Shown: positions 1 through 12,050 of the stretch, in pieces
How the letters are laid out: every line of letters begins with the position of its first letter
How positions within the stretch are numbered: the first letter of the stretch is position 1
From: Cycas panzhihuaensis
Lineage: Eukaryota; Cycadophyta
Assembly: GCA_023213395.1 (NCBI GenBank)
Contig: CM041465.1
Location: forward strand, 3,348,001-3,412,000
Direction: 5' to 3'
DNA length: 64,000 nucleotides
Notes under the pieces: generated by a model
The model's input: only the letters and a program-made list of their open reading frames with translations
Told to the model about the DNA's origin: nothing
Databases searched by the model: none
Translations under genes and position numbers: made by a program

Positions 1-2206
1 GATCAGGCGATCTTCCTCGATTCTGGTTACTCTTGGTTTGGGTGTTGCGATCACGTTCCCCATGTTTAGGGAACGGATCCTTGTGAACTGGTTGGTCCAA
101 ATTAGGCCTTGAGGCCCGTTTGGGGGAAGAGTCGCATCGAGGGGCATCCTAGGATCTTTGGGCCCCTAGCGAATCATCGTGAAAGCACTCCCCATGAATG
201 GAGCACCACTTCTTCTCAAGCGAAGGGTCTGGCCTTCTCGCTTGAGAGGACTAGGCATTTCCATTCCTAGGGAGAAGAGCTTGGGTTGTTTGTTGGACTT
301 GTTTATTGGATGTAGGGGATGAAGGAGCTTGAAGCTTGAGTTCCTTCATCGTACGCTCGAACGAACGTATGGCTAATGTGAGAGGGTCTAAAGTCCTCTC
401 AGTCGGATGAGAGGAAGACCAGGTAGGTTGTGAAGGTTTGGTATCCTTGGTTAGGGGTGGTGCCTCACGGCGCTGTGAGGGCTTAAGAGGTTTCTTGAGA
501 CCAGCTTGGATCTCAATAGCCTCCAACACCAAACACTTGGTGATCATGGAGTCGCATGTGGTCGCCCCCATCTTGAGGACTTCCACATGCACTTCGGGAC
601 GAAGTGCATTGACAAAAAGGTCTCGCTTCAACTCCTCGGGCAATGTTGCCTTAGTGGAGTGAAGCAAGTCATGGAATCGCTGCACAAAGTCATGATTCAT
701 TTCATCGTGACCTTGTTTGAGCAAAAGAAGTGACTTCATTCCGCTCTCGAATAGACGGGCTACATCAAAATAGTTGATGAACCCGTCCACCAATTGCTAG
801 AATGAATGGATGGAATAGGCAGGGAGACGGTAGAACCACTTGAGGGCGTCACCCTGCAAGGACCGTGGGAATAATTTTATTAAAATGTGGTCGTAAGCCC
901 AGTAATCGATGCATGCCATAGAAAAACTACGCACATACTCCGCCGGGTCTTGCGACGAAGTTCCGTCGAATCTAGGAACTTCAGGGGGATGAGGCGGCAG
1001 ATTGGTTCTTAACGCCTCAATGGATAGAGGTGTAGACCTAAAGTCCATGAAGGGACGTGCCCTTTCTTGGACCGTAGGGTCAACGAATGTCGTGGCAGGT
1101 AATGCACAAGGAGCGGGTGGGGGTGGAACACCCATTCCTCCTTGAGGAAACGCCCCCTGCTGAGAAGAGGCGTGGGGGTAGGTGCCTTGGAAGGGAGTCG
1201 AGTTCCTTTGCGAAGGCACAACAAATGGAATTACGTTGGACGACGGACAAGATGGATGTGGAACCGGGTTTTGCCCATATGGGCCACCCGTAGGTGGAGC
1301 GACCCCATATGGGTGTAGTAGATCCACCCCATAAACCGGGAGACGGCTTCCTCTACCACCTGAGGTTGAGAAGTATACCACAGGGAACGTGAAGGAAGCG
1401 CCAACGTGTTGGTTTTGAGAGTGTGTGGGAGGCGGATCCCACATGGTAGCCGAAAGGCTAATAGGACCGACGAGCCTACTAGGAAAGGTATGCGCCACAT
1501 TAGGGGATGGCACATTGGTTTGGTTAGGGATGGGTATGCTAACCTTCAATTGAGAGAGAAACACACCACGGGGAGATCCTGAAACACTAAGACCTCGATG
1601 AGAAATGGAAGGCGCAACACGTGCCCTCACTGTGGGAATAGGAACGGAGCGAGACACATGCGTAGGCATAAAGGGATTTGTTGTCAAAGGAAGAGTAGAT
1701 GAGGATGATGCATGCGGGGGAGGAGCGGAAGAAGAAGAGGCTCCTCCACGAAGAGCACCCTCAAGCCATCCAGGACGCGGTTGGAAGCGTGCCACATGGC
1801 GACACTCATTGAGAGCTTCAACTACGTCGACAGGAGGGGTTCCTACATACTCGTAAGAGGTAATTGGGACCTCGAACAAGGTAGGTCCCTCGAGATGCTC
1901 CTCATAAGAGTCACTGACTACGTGGCAAGTCTCAAGAGGAGCGGATCCTTCTACGGCATGGGTAGAGGGATGGACGTCGAGCGAGTGATGTTGGTCACTC
2001 GGGTAATAAAGGGGGTCATCACCCTCTTGGGTGGACCCGGGAATAGAGGAAGGAAAAGCATGGGTTTCTAAGGTTGAGCTGTGGTAGGCCCAATTAGAAG
2101 AGTATCCCTCCATAGTCAGATCGGAATCTGACAGAGGAAGAGGGCTATACTCGGGGTCCTCTAACAATGGAGGTAGACCGCACAAGCGACGAGAAAAGCG
2201 TTGCAT
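1..2206 (-). pseudogene. gag of element B, interrupted by in-frame stops
   Basis: This is one continuous minus-strand frame starting at ATG 2206, broken by TAG at 797-799, 251-253 and 149-151. The N-terminal half is rich in Pro and Ser. The capsid-like retrotransposon gag domain starts near 1000 (PRFDGTSSQDPAEYVRSF, then LQGDALKWFYRLP) and continues past the first stop (QLVDGFINYFDVARLFESG). After the second stop, EKKWCSIHGECFHDDSL gives a Cys/His knuckle-like motif, also present in element E. No frameshift is needed. The protein would package element RNA. The frame runs off the left edge, so pol is not seen. Confidence 0.85.
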
Positions 2207-2360
2207 GCGAGGTCAACCAGAAATATTAGGGAAAAAGAGAGGGCGGTAAGGTACACGCGTTGGGGGCTGCCCAACGAAGAGATCGAAATAGGTGAAAAAG
2301 GATCACAAAAAGGTAGTGAAACCAACGGAAAAGAGCGGAATCTAGCTCCCTTACTGGCAG
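2207..2360 (-). other. Leader of element B between PBS and gag
   Basis: Short untranslated leader of about 150 bases on the minus strand. I see no separate feature in it. Confidence 0.5.
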
Positions 2361-2378
2361 TCCCCAGTATGGTCGCCA
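2361..2378 (-). other. Primer binding site of element B
   Basis: Minus strand TGGCGACCATACTGGGGA lies one base after the LTR end. It resembles the tRNA-Arg-type PBS known from Tat/Ogre elements, not the initiator-Met site TGGTATCAGAGC used by the other elements here. Element E has the same site with G-to-A changes at 34205-34222. The tRNA assignment is from memory of the lineage. Confidence 0.6.
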
Positions 2379-2379
2379 A

Positions 2380-5073
2380 TGGACGCGCGTCTATGGGATA
2401 GCTACCTAACTAAATAGGTGTGGTAAGAGTGGGTGATAATATGATCAAGAAAGAGACCTATAAGTAGGGTAATTACCACGCAGGGCACCCCGTGTCTTGG
2501 GAGGCGAGTTCGGGACTGCAATGGAATGTGGCTACCTAAGGGTGATCCCCACCACTTGAGCAGTGAAGAGGCGTAGGGTTAGCCTGGGTTGACCTAAGGG
2601 AAGGATCCTCCCACCCTTGGATGGCCGGAAGGGGAAGGAGAGGAACCTTCAAGGGTTTCCCTAAAGCAACGGGAAACGAAGAAGGATAGGTGAGTGACTG
2701 GCCTATAAACAGGATCACTTTGGTTGTCCGGCGGAGCGGGGAACCAAAGGAAAACAAGAGGGATGACCCAAGGAGGTGGGTCAAGGTATGCCTAAGCAAA
2801 CTGACCAGGCATACAAGCAATACAAAGGGCAAGAAGCTTGCATGGCAAAGAGAGGGGAAAAGTAAAAGGAGCGGTTTCTAAGACCTTTTCCTATAGGTAG
2901 AGGGGATGCATACAATGAAGTAAATGAAGCATGAACCGAAAGTAAAGTTAAGTTTCCCTTTTGATTTCCAATGAGTTAATTACTACATATGCAAAGGAAA
3001 TTTAAAAGGAAAGAGTAGTAGGGTGGAGCGAGGCGTACACCTGGACCGAAGGTGTTCGTGACGATGGACACTCCCAAGGGACGCCAAAACCACTCCACGA
3101 GGCGCGGCAGATGTAAAGCATCGCAGCGGATTGGAATGAGGGGCTCTCTTACCTTCCTCGGAAAGATACTAAAGTACAAAACCAAGGAAAGAAAGAAACC
3201 AAATACTAGTAACTGATGAAGTATGAAAGTACAACATCCATAAGAGCACTTACCGGCAACGGAATGAGCGGAAAATACCCTTTGCGCTCTCCAAGCACCT
3301 ACAAGCAACGGCGACCTCCCCCTTTCCGGATAAAGGGTACTAATATGCAATGATGAGACCCTAACAATACATGTCTATATAATACAAATATGAACTTAAA
3401 CACATATATGTTAGCATCAATACAATGATGATAATATGTAAAAGAGGACAACCAAAGCGAACGGAAAATAACCGGTAAGCCTCGGAGTTGCCCACCTCCC
3501 ACAAAGAACGACCCCAACCTCCCCTAAAAGCCACAAGGCAGCGAGGGCAAGGCCAAGAAAGGCGGCTGGAAATAGTAGCAAGGGAGTTGAAAGGAGCCAA
3601 AGAAGACTTACGGCGAACCGGGGTGTTATGGAGAGCAAACCGGGCTACCGGGAAAAGAGTTACGCAAAGAACAAGCGGTCGGGACTTATGTGAGTTACCT
3701 AGACCTAAGCCTAAGCCCTCAAACCAGTGCTGCAACGTGTGACAACGCCGATTTCAGCGGCTAAGAGAGGGCCAACAAACCCTTGTTTGAGTGCCAAGGA
3801 CAGCACGAGGTAAGAGGGAAGGTTTGGGGGGCTTAAAGCCACTTGAGGAGCGTGGAAGGTGGTGCGGAATCCACCGAGCTCTCTTCCAAACCCTATGTCA
3901 ACCCTCAGTACCGCTGCCTTGAGCAACAAATGCAAGTAAGAGGCACTATAACATAGGTAAAACAGTCCAATGTAAAGAGGAAAACAACCCTCACAAAGAC
4001 AAGCATAGAAACAAACAAGATAGGGCATCAATAGCACGAGAGACACAACTCAAATCAGTGAATACCTGAGTGGAAGAAGAGAAGTGCTTACCTCAGCCAA
4101 GGGCTGGTAAGGAGAGGCTGAGAAATCAGCCCAAAAACTGTGGTGTAGCAGGTTTGGGACCCTGCTAGTAAAGTTGGAGGGAGAACACTTGCACTTGGAA
4201 CACTTGAAGACTGCTTGGGGCAAGAATCTACTAAAATCTCTCCAAGGGGCCCTCTCCAAGGTGTGTGAGGGGCTGGGAAGATGTCCTAGCCACACCGAAG
4301 GAGAGATGGGCGCTGGAGGAGAGATGCAGGTCCTGTGGTAGCAGCAGGGCAGCAGAGAAGAGCAGAGCACAGCGTGGTTTCCTTGAGAAGCAATCCAAAA
4401 AGTGAGCCAAAAAGTCCTAAAAAATGAGTAGGTCATGCCTTAAGTACCCAACCCAAATCCTAAAGCGAGTGATTAAGGCGCGGCTGGGAGCGAGTTAAGT
4501 CGCGAGACACATGGCAGTTTCGCAATAAATGCGAAATTGCCATGGCGGATTTTTAAAAATAAATTAGAACAATTATATCATACAAAATCCAGATGCGTAT
4601 ATTCCGTGATCTGCAAAATCTCGGTGGTATTCACCCGAAGGCAAAAACGGCCACCAGTCTGAGGCGGATGACAAGAAGGGCCAATAGGGGGCTGAGACAC
4701 CTACCCGGGGGGTAAACAAGCCAACAAATGGGTCCAAAAGAGCAAAAATATGGCTCAAACGGTGTGGCAAGTCAACCAAACGATGATGGGTCATCACACG
4801 GGCGGAGGTGGCACAAACCGAGTGGATCTTGGAGTGAGGAGGGCAGAATGCCGGAAGTGGAATGGCCACTAGGGTGCCACACTTGCTGGGAGTGTGCCCC
4901 TGCTATAGTCGTCATAGGCTAAAATAAGTGTAGACAAAGACAAAGTCGCCTACAAGGCCACAAACATGCAGACATGCAAGCAAACACTCATCAAAAGAAA
5001 GCGATGATAAGGCGAGAAACATACCTGCACTTACAGAGTCGGTGATTACGTATCCATTCCGGAATCCGAAGCA
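2380..5073 (-). repeat. 5' LTR of element B (about 2.7 kb)
   Basis: On the minus strand it begins TGCTTCGGATTCCGGAATGG at 5073 and ends CCA at 2380, one base before the PBS. The start aligns with both LTR starts of element E (31880 and 55496), which fixes the boundary independently. At 5074 the sequence changes to element A's RT. I see no conserved protein; the overlapping small ORFs in all frames look like chance. A TATA-like ATTATATAG lies near 3373-3383 on the minus strand, a weak promoter candidate. Confidence 0.7.
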
Positions 5074-7285
5074 GAAGGTTCTTTGGGGCATTGCAAAGGC
5101 CAAAGGGCATTGCTCAAAACTTAAAATGGCCATGATGTGTGCGAAATTCTATCTTATGACAATCTTGTGGGGCAATTGGGATTTGGTAGTAACCAGATTG
5201 GAGGTCTAACTTAGAAAAGATGGTTGCGCCATGGATTTCATCTAGCATGTCATCTATGCAAGGGGTGGGAAACTTATTTTTAATGGTAATCTTATTTAAT
5301 TCCCTATAATCAACACAGAGGTGAAAGGATCCATCCTTCTTCCGAACTAAGACAATTGGGGCTGCATAAGGGCTTTTACTAGGTTGGATTATGCCTATGT
5401 CGAGGAGCTCATTTGTGAGTTTCTCGATTTCATTCTTTTGGAAGTATGAGTTACGGTAAGGTCGAAGACTGATGGGGTCATGGTTAGATTGGAGGTCAAT
5501 TATATGAAAGAAACCGCAGTCAGGAGGGGTGGTGGCAGGCAGAGGGACGAATACTTGTTCATATTGGGTAATGACATCCTAGATGTAGGGATGAATTTGT
5601 GGTTCGATTTGAATATTATTGAGGCGGACTATATACCCTAGGTGAGATTGAAGATGGCATTTCATATGTCCAGGAGAGACCACTTGGTTAGGGGTGGATT
5701 GCATTCTGTAAATTTTATGGTTTCACCCTATGTGGTCTTTGAAGGCAATGAATGGATTTGTAGGCGAGTTGTTCGTGTTATAAGTCCCTAGTGTTTGCAA
5801 CCATTGAATCCCTAAGATGGCATCAGATCCTCCTATTGACAAGGCATAGAAGTCTGACACCAAAAGGTATGAGCCATTTTAAACTTGGAGGTTTTTAATA
5901 ACACCTGCACAATGGAGTTTCTGGTACCCTGGTAGAGAACATGTGAAGCCAGTTTTTGGGATAATATATAGGTTAAGTTGTCTAGCAATTGAAATATCAA
6001 TGAAGTTAAGTGACGCGCCACTGTCGATCAAGATAGATATTGGAGTCTTGCGGAGAATGCCTCTAACTCTTAGGGGTTCGAGGCAGGAGGAGGTAGTGAC
6101 AGCAAATATAGATACTTCAGGTAGGGGGTCTGGTGCAGGGTCATCATGGGTTTCATCATCAGCCTCCTGGTCAGAGTCAGAATCAGAGGGATCGTCAAGG
6201 GAGAGGGATGGATCAATTGAGAAAACCATACACCGTGCTTTGCAAAAACGACCATGCCCAGAAGTTTACTTTTCTGTACACTGCATACAAAGGCTGGCCT
6301 CAAGTCGACATTGTGCTTCAACTTGAGAAATCTGGACTCTTTTGGTGGATGTATCCTCATTCTGGCGATCAATAGATGGTTGAGAATCATCCTGTCGTGG
6401 TCGAGGACGTGTGAAGTCAACTTGAGGACGAGAGGCATCGTCAAATCGAGGTCGAGGTCGTTGGAGGTATGCTTGTCGAGTGCGTGAGAACCAAGAGTTA
6501 TCCCGTCGAATGGCTGAGCGTCTGTCTGCTGCAAACTCAGCTTCTACTACACGAGCCCACTTGAAAGCTTCCTTAAGGCAGTAAATTGCCATTGTCTTTA
6601 ATCTCATCTGAATACGGTCTTGGAGTCCTGCCACATAAATATCAATCACTGTTTGTTTGTCCAAGTTTTGGCTTTGTGGCGTGTAGTTGTATAAAGCTTG
6701 AAATTCATCCGTGTAAGCTTCTACAGTTGATGTATGCTTAAGCTAGGTGAGTCATGTGAAAAAAGATTGACTCCATGTATCTTCATATTGCTCGAAGAAA
6801 CAACTAGTGAAGTGGGACCAAGTTTGGTGAGAGGGATATTCCCACTTCTACCAGTTAAACCAATGGTGAGCTCGACCATCTAAATGAATGGAAGCATATA
6901 AGAGTTGGTCCTCTTCTGACATCGGGTGGAGAGTGAAGTAGGATTCTAACTTATTAATCCAGCTTCGAGTGCACTCTCTATTCACGTCTAGATCAAAGGT
7001 AGGAATGTTGATCTTATGGTGGAAAAACGGTTGTCTTGGTGGAGAACCTCCTGTATGTGCGTTGCTTCCTGGAGAAGGGAGAGGTTGGTTGCCTATTGAG
7101 GTAGAAGCTCCTGTGCTTTGGGGTTGGGGTGACACCCACTGTTGAAGCAGTTTGATAATCTCTTTCCTGGTGTCGTCCAGGTCAGATTTGGTAGGCATGC
7201 TACTAAGTTTATCACTAACCTCTATTTTGAATGTAGACAAATCATTGGTCAACTCAGAAATTTTTTCTGTTTGATTTTTTGCCAT
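5074..7285 (-). pseudogene. gag-pol of element A: gag, zinc knuckle, protease, partial RT
   Basis: The frame starts MAKNQTEKISELTNDL at 7285. The gag core includes INKLESYFTLHPMSEEDQL and LDGRAHHWFNW. A CCHC-type knuckle (CMQC, then GHGRFC) lies around 6275-6240. Protease shows ILIDSGASLNFID near 6030-6000 and GSDAILGIQWLQ near 5830-5800. The RT half holds SKSPYAAPIVLVRKKDGSF, LCVDYRELNK and FSKLDLQSGYYQI, then AMPFGLCNAP before truncation. The three main open segments (starts 7285, 6664, 6229) share one frame and are separated only by stops. The RT catalytic aspartate pair (YxDD) is missing because of the truncation. Confidence 0.88.
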
Positions 7286-8597
7286 TGGAGTTGAAGAAAG
7301 GGATTAAAGAAGTGGGAGTAAGTAGAAAGAAGGGAAAGAACGAAGTGGGAAAGATTCGAGAAAGAACGGGATATAAGAATAGGGAGTTGCTATATGGGAA
7401 AGAGGGGGCAAATAGGGGAATGTGGGGTGTCTATAGCCTGTTGACCCTAAAATTACATAAGCAAGATATTTAGTCCACTAGAAAGAGCACAAAAAACTTA
7501 TCAAAATGGGATGTATAAGTTTTAAGGTGAATTTGGAGTGGTGGGGCCCACTAGTGGCCCGGGTACAAAAAGAGTGAAAATTTGGGTATAGACTAACCTA
7601 GTGCAAAACAACCCTTACGAGATACTGATCGAATTGAGGTATATGAGTTATAAGGGTTTTTTTTTTTTTTTTTGCACCGAGCAAGAGCTAAGTGATTTTT
7701 TTTTTAATATATACATATATTTTTCCTTCTTTGCTCTCTCTTTTTTTTTTCAGAGGCTTGACTGTTCTGACAAGTTTTGAATTCAGGCAGTCAGTGGCTT
7801 GTGATTAAGACTAGGCGAGGCGACAAATGATCAGATGTGTCCTACCCATTGCAGAATGAGGTGTGCTTGGTCTTATAGGCCTGCCAATAAAATTTTGATG
7901 CAGAAGTTCGGGGCAAATAACTTCGTAGCGCTAACCGCTAACCACTGCACTGCAAGACTTGATGATCGATAAGTTACTAGGCTAGGAGGGTTTTGGAATC
8001 CTAAAGGGTCCTCCTATATACCGGAGGTACGTGAGGCACACTTAGTAGCTGAGGTTACATGCAGGGCTTGGTTCAAGAGTGTTATCTCCAGCCCTTCACG
8101 CAAGGGCCAGCAAAACCACGATGCGCTTAGCCAGAACGACAAATCCCTGTGATCTTTAAAGACCCCCGGTACAGGGTCTCTACCTAACTACTTGGGTAGC
8201 CGCCCAGCGGTGTTATCTACCCAGAAAGGAGAGGTGGGAGGGGACACAAAGGGTAGCCGCCCAGCGGTGTTATCTACCCAGAAAGGAGAGGTGGGAGGGG
8301 ACACAAAGGGTAGCTGCCCAGCGGTGTTATCTACCCTTGGAATATAACCCAATGCAGAAAAAGAAAGCTTAAAAATTGAATTGAATGTAGAAGAAATAAA
8401 TTGCTTGCGGTACCTGAAGGTCGAAATTCCCCTTCGCTTCATGACCTCTAATACGTCACCTTTCTGGTTCCTCAATCTTCTTGGAGAAATCTTGAGTGAA
8501 GGTCTTTCCTCAATCTCTGTTTAGGGAGAGAGAGTACTCAATCATACAGGAAAAAAAAATTTGCTATTCTGGGTAGCTTCCCACGATCGTGAACACA
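7286..8597 (-). other. Leader of element A
   Basis: This 1.3-kb stretch between PBS and gag has no convincing coding sequence. It holds a T run near 7657-7674, a moderately GC-rich segment at 7740-8180, and the 57-bp tandem repeat described separately. It is long for a gypsy leader, so part could be a secondary insertion. Confidence 0.45.
8194..8336. repeat. 57-bp tandem repeat, 2.5 copies, with internal hairpin
   Basis: Copies start at 8194, 8251 and 8308; the third is cut after 29 bases. Copies one and two are identical as read, and the third differs by one base. Each begins GGGTAG and carries CTACCC 23 bases on, so every copy can form a short stem. A period of 57 keeps a frame on the minus strand (19 residues), but the ORF there matches no known protein. 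Confidence 0.9.
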
Positions 8598-8609
8598 GCT
8601 CTGATACCA
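8598..8609 (-). other. Primer binding site of element A
   Basis: Minus strand TGGTATCAGAGC, the usual initiator-Met tRNA site of plant LTR elements, two bases after the LTR end at 8612. Confidence 0.85.
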
Positions 8610-8611
8610 CT

Positions 8612-8926
8612 TGGACCATTCCTTCTCAGAAATCTGGGCTCGTAGAAGTGATTATTAACAAAAATAAAGCCAAATAACATGAATGCACAAGCAGATCACA
8701 GAAAGTGAATCACCAAAATGAGTACCGAAGTACTTTCTCCTTTCAAGATATCATCCTCAATACATTACGAGTGGTTTAACCCTTTAAATACACAGGTCAG
8801 GGTCTTCATCCTTAATGATTCTATTGGTGGCCCTAGCGGCCTTACATCTTATTGGACGACTTAGCGGTACATACACATAACTCTATTAGTGGCCCTCTTG
8901 CTAAGGAAATGTGGGGTTATGTTACA
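8612..8926 (-). repeat. 5' LTR of element A (about 315 bp)
   Basis: On the minus strand it begins TGTAACATAACCCC at 8926, a common start for plant gypsy LTRs, and ends CA at 8612 beside the PBS. A TATA-like TATTTAAAGG lies at 8781-8790 and may drive element transcription leftwards. The outer boundary is judged from the TG start alone, because the partner LTR is outside the window. Confidence 0.6.
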
Positions 8927-9457
8927 TAAGATCATCACCTTATAGGGGCAATATCTATAAATTTCTCAAATAAGAATTAGTGATAAGAGCAAACTAAATT
9001 TAGAGTTACAACAAAACATTTCAGATATTCAAAGGTGTCTTTTAAGAATGTTTGTCAACTAGATGTCAATAAAAAATGCTACTTGAAAAATTGTACTGGA
9101 TTTACAAACCTAATGTTTTGCAAATGAACCATCTTAAGAGAGAGGACTAGTTACAAACCTAATCAATAATTAATTAATGATTAAAAAGTGTAACAAAAGG
9201 GCATACACATTTCAAGAGGCACTAAATGCATATAAATATATACATTATCATCGTAACAATATATTATTCAACTTTTAAATCAATTATTTGTCTATAATAA
9301 TTAATATTTTAGCGAATTTGTCCATTCATCTTCAAGTTTTAAATGTAGGTTCATAACATTGCCCCCACCCCACTCTTGTTTGTATATGTTCCATGTCTTA
9401 TAACTCAAACCAACATGCATCTTACGTATGCATATTCTTACCATGACCATATATATG
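8927..9457. other. AT-rich intergenic DNA
   Basis: No ORF, repeat pair or element boundary recognised. This is probably the old target region of element A. Confidence 0.4.
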
Positions 9458-9826
9458 TTTGAAGAGAGACAAGACATAATAAAAGAGGAAATTTAAACCC
9501 TAAACCTAATTTCATGAAGTATTTGTTAAAGTCACCTTTTATCACCTAACTATTATTTTAAAAATTAAAACCCGAATAACTTATATGTCATTGATTTGAT
9601 TTAACAAGATTAAAGTACAATAAGATATAAATTATACATTGTGTATGTGTATAATATTTTTCTTATCTTACTTTAATCTTGTTAAGTCAAATCAATGGCA
9701 TATAAGTTAGGTTTTAAATTTTAAAATAATAGTTAAGTGATAAAAGGTTACTTTGATATATACTTTGTGAAATTGAGTTTAGGGTTCAAATCTTCTCTTT
9801 TATTGTATTATATCTCTCTCTTCAAA
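9458..9826. mobile_element. Fold-back (MITE-like) element, 369 bp
   Basis: Two arms, 9458-9625 and 9661-9826, are imperfect inverted copies of each other around a 35-base AT-rich loop. Paired segments include AACCCTAAAC with its complement GTTTAGGGTT and TTAACAAGATTAAAGTA with TACTTTAATCTTGTTAA. The ends read TTTGAAGAGAG and CTCTCTTCAAA. There is no coding capacity, and no clear target duplication was seen. The structure fits a non-autonomous fold-back transposon; the superfamily cannot be named. Confidence 0.75.
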
Positions 9827-12002
9827 GCTTTCCCTTGAGACAACAAAAAATAATGTACATAAATACAACAAAAATTTCAACTTGTTTCAATAAATGAAAT
9901 ACATACTAATGGTTACAGGAGTTTAATATTATATTGTAAGAGAGATAGGCCACAAGTTCAAGGCTTATTAAGAATAATTTTTATCATATATCCTTTTCAT
10001 CTTTATAATACACAAACACTTATACATTTATAAACGGAGGGGCAAGTGGAATTACAAAGAAATCAAAATCCCATAATATAAATGAAATTAGTGCTAATGA
10101 CATTTGGTTAAGAGAGCTAGGGTTAAGTCACTTAATTAAAAGGTCAAAACCTCATAAGGACCACACCATTTTCACATCCTCTTTTACCTTTTTTCTATTA
10201 AAAAAAGGACAACATACAAAACAAAACATAACTGACAAATAATTCAACATTTCCATGTATGTGAACTTACCAAGAGAAAGACTTGAAAAATGTTAAAGTA
10301 ATAAATCAAAGGTTCAAAATTCATTAAACAAAATTTCCTTTTTTATACTTAAATTTTAGAAAATAGAAGGTTTAGTTGCACTTTTCATTTATTTATTTAT
10401 TAATTTTTAAAAATGAAGTGAAGCATAAACCAAAGGGTGATTCATTAGATAAATTAAATCTTTTTTCTACATTAAAGGGGATGCATTGCTTTACTTTTAC
10501 AATCAAAACAGGGGGTCATCAAAATTTTTATATTGAAATTGTTTATTACATTAAGAGATGAATAGAACTTAATTAAAATATAATTTTGCATTTAAATTTG
10601 AGAATTTTATATTCATAAATAAAGAATTTAAAATATATATATTTATTGCATTTTAAAGAGGTTAGAAATCATATTAATTTTCATGGAGTAAAAAAGAGGT
10701 TCATTTAATCTTAAAATAAAAAATTCTATCGAATAAAGAAAATGGTTTTTATCATATTTTTGAAATAAAAACAAAAGGAAGTTTGATCACATTTAATTTT
10801 TAATTGCATGTCTGAAAAATGAAACAAAATGGAGGATTGTCATGATAAAAAATTGAAAAATTAGATTGCATTCAAGCATTGTAGTAAATTGATTAGGGGT
10901 TTGAAAAACTATATTGCATATTATTTTCATTTTAAATTTAATTTTTATATTAATATTTACTAAATTATGTGTGTAAAGCAAAAATAGAAGTAGCATAATT
11001 AAGCAAAATCTAATTAGGCCACTTGCATACACTTACATAGGTTCATATGTTTTGGCTTTATCCCTTGTTTTCAAAAACATTATCACTCTAGTGATATTTT
11101 AGAAGTGGGTTTTGCCTTGTGGAAATTGATTTTAAGTGACTACATTGAAGAATAATATTGTTACTTCAACTTATTGTTGTCCCCAAGTTTTCAAGGTGCA
11201 TCTTAAGTGTTTGTGAGTTAAATCCTAACTACTACTGCAACTAAGCTATTGCTAGACTAGGAAATTTTGCAAACATATAGTTAAGCCTTTATTGATCTCT
11301 AATATCAATCAATTAAGTTAATCCCTAATAGAATGTAGAGACATTAGTACACCATACTTGCTAAAATTGTGACTTGAATAATTTTATTGGTAGTTAAAAG
11401 TAAATGGATTAACTCTATGTCTGCTCTCTAAGATTGATTATTAAACCATGAATGGTCTAGCGTTTTCATTTAAAGAGGCCATTCTCATTTAGAGTGACCA
11501 TAGGAAGCTTTATCCTACCACATCCTTCGCTAATTTTAGACTGCTTCATGCCTTAAAATTTACCTTGGAGTTCATCACCAATATTAGTAAAGTCATTCTA
11601 GTAGGATTTGAGGTTGCAATACTAAATGAGACAACTCAACAATACTTTGTCAATGTAGTGACTAGATGGCTTAGACATTTTACTTTATCCATTGCATTCT
11701 ACTATAAGAAAATATAAGCATAATAGCCTAATGCCAATATTTCTCTTATAATGTGTTAAGTTGCACTCTTATAAAGTGTTAGTCAAATTTGAATCAACTC
11801 ATGACTTTTAAATCAATGAGTGAAATGCAATAGATTGAACCACATGGAACACACTTATACACTTACTGACTTCAACGATTCCCTATTGTTTCATATTATT
11901 TTTACTCATAAAAATGTCGACTAATTTATAATCCATATTTCCCACACCTACATATGACTTTTTTTTAATACAAAATTAGGGTAAACATTTTGCATCAACA
12001 AA
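9827..12002. other. AT-rich intergenic DNA
   Basis: Two kilobases without a convincing gene; short ORFs near 10376 and 10793 are low-complexity. The part from about 11000 on is less AT-rich but still matches nothing I recognise. Confidence 0.4.
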
Positions 12003-12050
12003 CCATTTGGCATTCAACATAATGTGCTTATAGAAATTATGCATGGAGAG

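Larger units (their letters stand above)
1..5073 (-). mobile_element. Element B: Tat-like Ty3/gypsy retrotransposon, 5' part
   Basis: The element reads right to left: a long 5' LTR (5073-2380), a primer binding site (2378-2361), a short leader, then gag (2206 to the left edge). Pol and the 3' LTR lie outside the window. Its LTR start, PBS and gag all match the plus-strand element E at 31880-56148, so the assignment rests on two related copies in one window. Base composition is clearly more GC-rich than the rest, CpG is retained, and gag holds only three in-frame stops, which suggests a younger insertion. It begins where element A's reverse transcriptase stops, so it probably inserted into A. 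Tat lineage is inferred from the long LTR, the arginine-tRNA-like PBS and the gag type. Confidence 0.8.
5074..8926 (-). mobile_element. Element A: Ty3/gypsy retrotransposon, cut in its RT
   Basis: Read right to left: 5' LTR 8926-8612, initiator-Met-type PBS 8609-8598, a 1.3-kb leader with a 57-bp tandem repeat, then gag-protease-RT in one frame from 7285. The frame is recognisable to the RT motif AMPFGLCNAPKNL and is lost at about 5074, where element B's LTR starts. RNase H, integrase and the 3' LTR would lie on the far side of B, outside the window. Unlike B, gag is joined to pol in frame and the LTR is short, so it is a different gypsy lineage. Confidence 0.8.

Noticed and set aside
1231-1856. 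Several overlapping ORFs on both strands over element B gag
   Set aside because: Shadows of the gag frame in GC-rich sequence.
2536-4922. Many 60-130 residue ORFs in the LTR of element B
   Set aside because: All frames are equally open, none shows a domain, and the region is bounded as an LTR.
8194-8336. CRISPR-like array
   Set aside because: Units are contiguous without spacers and the context is a plant retroelement.
8188-8475. 95-residue minus-strand ORF with 19-residue repeats
   Set aside because: The repeat reflects the 57-bp tandem DNA repeat; no family match and it lies in a leader.
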